Below, piece by piece: positions 61,157-64,000 of a DNA stretch of 64,000 nt. This DNA is from Stakelama pacifica (lineage in GTDB: Bacteria > Pseudomonadota > Alphaproteobacteria > Sphingomonadales > Sphingomonadaceae), in the NCBI RefSeq assembly GCF_004361835.1, contig NZ_SNWD01000010.1:62001-126000 (forward strand). The letters are read 5' to 3'. How positions within the stretch are numbered: the stretch's first letter is position 1; every line of letters starts with the position of its first letter. The translations under genes and the position numbers were made by a program. The notes under the pieces are model-generated. The model was not told the origin of the DNA, did no database searches, and saw nothing but the letters and a program-made list of their open reading frames with translations.

Positions 61157-63508
61157 ATGGGCGCTATCGGTAATCGGGCTTGTGCTGCGGCAATCGCGGC
61201 CATCCTGCTGCTCCCCGGCGCACCTGCGTCCGCAACGGGTGTTAATCAGGCAGAGCGCACCCGGTCTGCGCAGCATTTGCTCCGGCTAACCCCGATGCCG
61301 CGAACCGTTGAAATGGGCGAGGGAGCGGTAACAATCGGCACAGGCGCCGGTATCGCGGTCCCCCCACAGGATCGCGGTGCGAGCGATGCGGCGAAGCTGC
61401 TGATCGCGCATGTCCGTGCCGAGCGGGGTATCGCACTCAAAATAGCGGATGGCGACGCACGCATCCGCTTCATCCGCGACGCCTCGATCAGCGGCGATGA
61501 AGCCTATCGCCTGACTGTCGACCGGACCGGAATCGCTATCCGGGCAGCGGGGGATCGGGGGTTCATCTGGGGTGCGATGACGGCTGCGCAGCTGCTCAGC
61601 CCCGACAGCCGTTTCGGAAAGCCGGTATCGGTGCCCGCCATGGTGATCGGGGATAGCCCGCGTTTCGTCTGGCGCGGATTGCTGATCGATGTGGCGCGGC
61701 ATTTTCAGCCCATCGATGAAGTGAAGAAAATCGTCGACCAGATGGCGTCGGTGAAGCTCAACACGCTGCATCTGCACCTGACCGACGATCAGGGTTGGCG
61801 GTTCGAGGTGAAGCGCTATCCTGAGCTGACCCGGATCGGCGCCTGGCGGACATCGCCGGGCGGTGGCGATCGGGTCGGTGGTTTCTATACGCAGGACGAG
61901 CTGAAGGATCTGGTTGCCTACGCTGCGGCGCGCGGGATCACGATCGTTCCCGAAATCGACCTTCCGGGTCATGCGCAGGCGCTGGTCGCCGCCTATCCCG
62001 AAATGGGCGTTTTTGGCGACCGGCCGGAGGTTTCGACGGCGTGGGGCGTAAATCCCTATCTCATCAACCCCGATGCGGAAGGCGTTCGGTTTGTCGAGAA
62101 TATCCTCGATGAGCTGATGGCGGTCTTTCCGAGCACGTATATCCATCTGGGCGGTGACGAAGCGGTCAAGGATCAGTGGATCCGCTCGCCCGCCGTGCAG
62201 GCGCAGATGCAGAAGCTCGGCATCAAAAGCGAGAATGAACTGCAAAGCTGGCTCATCGACCGGTTCGGCGAATATCTCGCTTCCAAAGGTCGCCGCCTGA
62301 TCGGTTGGGACGAGATATTGGAGGGCGGACTACCCGCCTCTGCCTCGGTCATGTCCTGGCGGGGGGAGGATGGCGCCATTCAGGCGGCGAACGCCGGACA
62401 TGACGTTGTCCTGTCTCCCTCGCCGACGCTGTATTTCGATGGTTTGCAGAGCGATGCGGGCGATGAGCCGCCGGGGCGGATCAAGGTCAAGACGCTGGCC
62501 GATATCTATGCCTATGATCCGATGCCGCACGAGATTGATCCGGCGCTTCGCAGCCATGTTCTGGGCGCTCAGGCCAATGCGTGGAGCGAATATCTCGTCA
62601 CGCCGCAGCAGATGGAGCACAAGATTTTCCCGCGCATCGGGGCGCTTGCGGAAAATGTCTGGTCGCCAGCGGGAAATCGCGATTTTGCAGGCTTTGTCGA
62701 CCGGTTGATGCCGCAGATCGCCCGGTGGAAGCGCGGCGGGATTGCGGTTGCCGACAGCGCCTTTGCGGTGCGGTTTGCGCTTGCGGGTTCGCGCGGCGAG
62801 GCGCTGCGCAACAATCGCGCGACGGTGGCGCTTGCCAGTCAGACCGGGCAGGGCACGATCCGCTATACGCTCGACGGTAGCGAACCGGATGCGAAATCCA
62901 AAAGTTATCGCGCACCACTGACGCTGAAACCCGGCGCGACGATCCGTGCCGCTGCGTTCGATGCGCGCGGGGGGGCGGTGTCAGCGGTTCGGTCTTACGA
63001 CACCAGCCGGTCCGCGCTGCTACGCTATGGCAATTCCGATCTGGTCGCCTGTCCGAAGGGCTCGTTCCTTTTGCGCGTCCCACTTTCACCCGACGCTACC
63101 GCCAACGGGCCTGCCTATAATATGGACCTGTTCTATCAGTGCAGCGCCGCGCGCGCCGTGCCGCTGGATCAGGCGCGCGGGGTCGAAGTTACGGTTGCGC
63201 GCATGAAAATCGCCTTCGGCCTTGCGCATCAGTTTGATGACGTTGTCCGCCAATATGATGTGACCAGCCATGGCGAGCTGGTTGTGGAGGCGAAGTGCTT
63301 CGCCCCGGATGGGAGTGCAGCAAGCGACCCGGTGGTGCTGGCGACATTCCCGCTGCCCGATCCGGAAACGGCCGATAATCGAATGACATTCCGTGCAGAT
63401 ATTCCTCAGATGAAAGGAGATGAAGACGTGTGCTTCCGCTTCACCTCGCAGCCTCATGGCCAGCGCTATGCCGTAGAATCCGTTTCCTTCGTGGAGCGCA
63501 GCAAATGA
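61157..63508 (+). CDS. beta-N-acetylhexosaminidase, GH20
   Basis: A 783-residue secreted GH20 enzyme. A signal peptide (residues 1-27, ending PASA|TG) is followed by the GH20b N-terminal domain (about 45-165) and the catalytic barrel (about 168-520). Substrate-assisted catalysis residues Asp334-Glu335 are in HLGGDEAVKDQW; other landmarks are FVWRGLLIDVARHFQP, LHLHLTDDQGWRFEVKRYP, IVPEIDLPGHAQALVAAYPE and VLGAQANAWSEYL. A CHB_HEX-type domain (GTIRYTLDGSEPDAKSKSY) and a further C-terminal beta domain follow. It removes terminal beta-GlcNAc/GalNAc from chitooligomers or glycans, outside the cytosol. Its stop overlaps the beta-mannosidase start (ATGA). Confidence 0.92.
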   Translation: MGAIGNRACAAAIAAILLLPGAPASATGVNQAERTRSAQHLLRLTPMPRTVEMGEGAVTIGTGAGIAVPPQDRGASDAAKLLIAHVRAERGIALKIADGDARIRFIRDASISGDEAYRLTVDRTGIAIRAAGDRGFIWGAMTAAQLLSPDSRFGKPVSVPAMVIGDSPRFVWRGLLIDVARHFQPIDEVKKIVDQMASVKLNTLHLHLTDDQGWRFEVKRYPELTRIGAWRTSPGGGDRVGGFYTQDELKDLVAYAAARGITIVPEIDLPGHAQALVAAYPEMGVFGDRPEVSTAWGVNPYLINPDAEGVRFVENILDELMAVFPSTYIHLGGDEAVKDQWIRSPAVQAQMQKLGIKSENELQSWLIDRFGEYLASKGRRLIGWDEILEGGLPASASVMSWRGEDGAIQAANAGHDVVLSPSPTLYFDGLQSDAGDEPPGRIKVKTLADIYAYDPMPHEIDPALRSHVLGAQANAWSEYLVTPQQMEHKIFPRIGALAENVWSPAGNRDFAGFVDRLMPQIARWKRGGIAVADSAFAVRFALAGSRGEALRNNRATVALASQTGQGTIRYTLDGSEPDAKSKSYRAPLTLKPGATIRAAAFDARGGAVSAVRSYDTSRSALLRYGNSDLVACPKGSFLLRVPLSPDATANGPAYNMDLFYQCSAARAVPLDQARGVEVTVARMKIAFGLAHQFDDVVRQYDVTSHGELVVEAKCFAPDGSAASDPVVLATFPLPDPETADNRMTFRADIPQMKGDEDVCFRFTSQPHGQRYAVESVSFVERSK

Positions 63509-64000
63509 GTGCGCGTACCCTGACGCTTCGCCTGCTCGCCGGTGCGGCACTGATCTCTGCTGCTGGTTCTGCCTTTGCCGATCCGCTGAAGCGCGTCGAT
63601 CTGGACGATGGGTGGCAGGTGCGGATTGACCCGTCGGACAAGGAAGCGGTCGCCAAACACCCCGGTGCAGTCGGCTGGTTCAAGGCGACGGTGCCCGGCA
63701 GCGTGCAGCAGGATCTGATGGCCAGCGGTCAGGTGCCCGATCCGTTTCAGGGCACCAATGAAGGTGCGATCCAATGGGCTGGCCTCACCAACTGGCAGTT
63801 TCGTCGCACGCTGAATGTCACGCCCGAAATGCTTCGCCGCGACCATGTCGAGCTGGTGTTCGAGGGTCTGGACACCTTCGCAACCGTGCGGGTGAATGGT
63901 CAGGAATTGCTGCGCACCGACAATGCCCATCGCCACTGGCGGGTCGATGTGAAGCCGCTGCTGAAGGCAGGCGACAATGAATTGCTGGTTTCGTTCGAAT
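63505..64000 (+). CDS. glycoside hydrolase family 2 beta-mannosidase (partial, continues past window)
   Basis: The first 165 codons of an exported GH2 protein that is cut by the window edge. The ATG overlaps the GH20 stop codon. A signal peptide (about 1-25, AGSAFA|DP) precedes LDDGWQVRID...WFKATVPGSVQQDLMASGQVPDPFQGTNEGAIQWAG. This is followed by TNWQFRRTLNVTPEMLRRDHVELVFEGLDTFATVRVNGQELLRTDNAHRHWRVDVKPLLKAG. That first-domain sequence, in particular VPGSV-Q-DLM...PDPF-G-NE...W, is characteristic of beta-mannosidases of GH2. The catalytic domain is outside the window, so activity is inferred. Confidence 0.82.
   Translation, partial: MSARTLTLRLLAGAALISAAGSAFADPLKRVDLDDGWQVRIDPSDKEAVAKHPGAVGWFKATVPGSVQQDLMASGQVPDPFQGTNEGAIQWAGLTNWQFRRTLNVTPEMLRRDHVELVFEGLDTFATVRVNGQELLRTDNAHRHWRVDVKPLLKAGDNELLVSFE

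Overview
The window is 64 kb of GC-rich, densely coded alphaproteobacterial chromosome. Gene content points to the order Sphingomonadales (Sphingomonas/Sphingopyxis-like): a Flp-type pilin, a Fur-type iron box driving a TonB receptor/PepSY operon, a TamA with a long Gln/Ala/Pro-rich N-terminus, an otsB-GH15-otsA operon, and glycosidase genes beside a GlcNAc phosphotransferase system. This placement is inference from gene content. I see no rRNA, tRNA, CRISPR array, integrase, transposase or phage module, so the window reads as core plus lifestyle-type metabolic chromosome.

Layout. 1-9.8 kb: edge of a Flp pilin gene, a MutT-type Nudix hydrolase, DUF1289, astD, selO (protein AMPylase) head to head with an alpha/beta hydrolase, a GT4 glycosyltransferase, a nitronate-monooxygenase-like flavoprotein, a D-2-hydroxyacid dehydrogenase and a secreted SH3 protein. 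9.8-19.1 kb: katG with a clear terminator, then a divergent Fur-box-controlled TonB receptor / membrane protein / PepSY operon, an MscS channel and a bifunctional prepilin peptidase. 19.3-23.9 kb: a tyrosine/homogentisate operon (hppD, hmgA) that continues into a YqcI/YcgG (GntA-type haem N-oxygenase family) gene and an overlapping DUF1989 gene, with a divergent MarR regulator. 24-35.3 kb: malate synthase G, a YihY protein, tamA-tamB and an EthA-like Baeyer-Villiger monooxygenase broken by a single-base frameshift.

35.3-39.3 kb: otsB, a GH15 trehalase/glucoamylase and otsA, coupled by ATGA overlaps. 39.4-48 kb: leucine/isovalerate catabolism (mccA, mccB, isovaleryl-CoA dehydrogenase, a CitE-like lyase) interrupted by a membrane diguanylate cyclase, then a YetF-like protein. 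48-49.8 kb: a DCC-family protein and an ABC1/UbiB-like kinase. 49.9-64 kb: a GlcNAc and exoglycosidase region: cutC, nagB-II, nagA, an EIIA-HPr-EI fusion, nagE with a tandem EIIB, then gntR-galA (GH2) divergent from a GH20 hexosaminidase and a GH2 beta-mannosidase that runs off the window.

The last block makes a coherent pathway: exported beta-galactosidase, beta-N-acetylhexosaminidase and beta-mannosidase match the linkages of complex N-glycans, and freed GlcNAc would enter through NagE and be processed by NagA and NagB-II to fructose-6-phosphate. The strongest candidates for new biology are the hppD-hmgA-YcgG-DUF1989 operon and this locus, with two matching operator-like sites between its divergent arms. 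Other points are a 6x7-nt repeat at the end of the PepSY gene, which could shift its reading frame, and several inverted-repeat elements in non-coding gaps.
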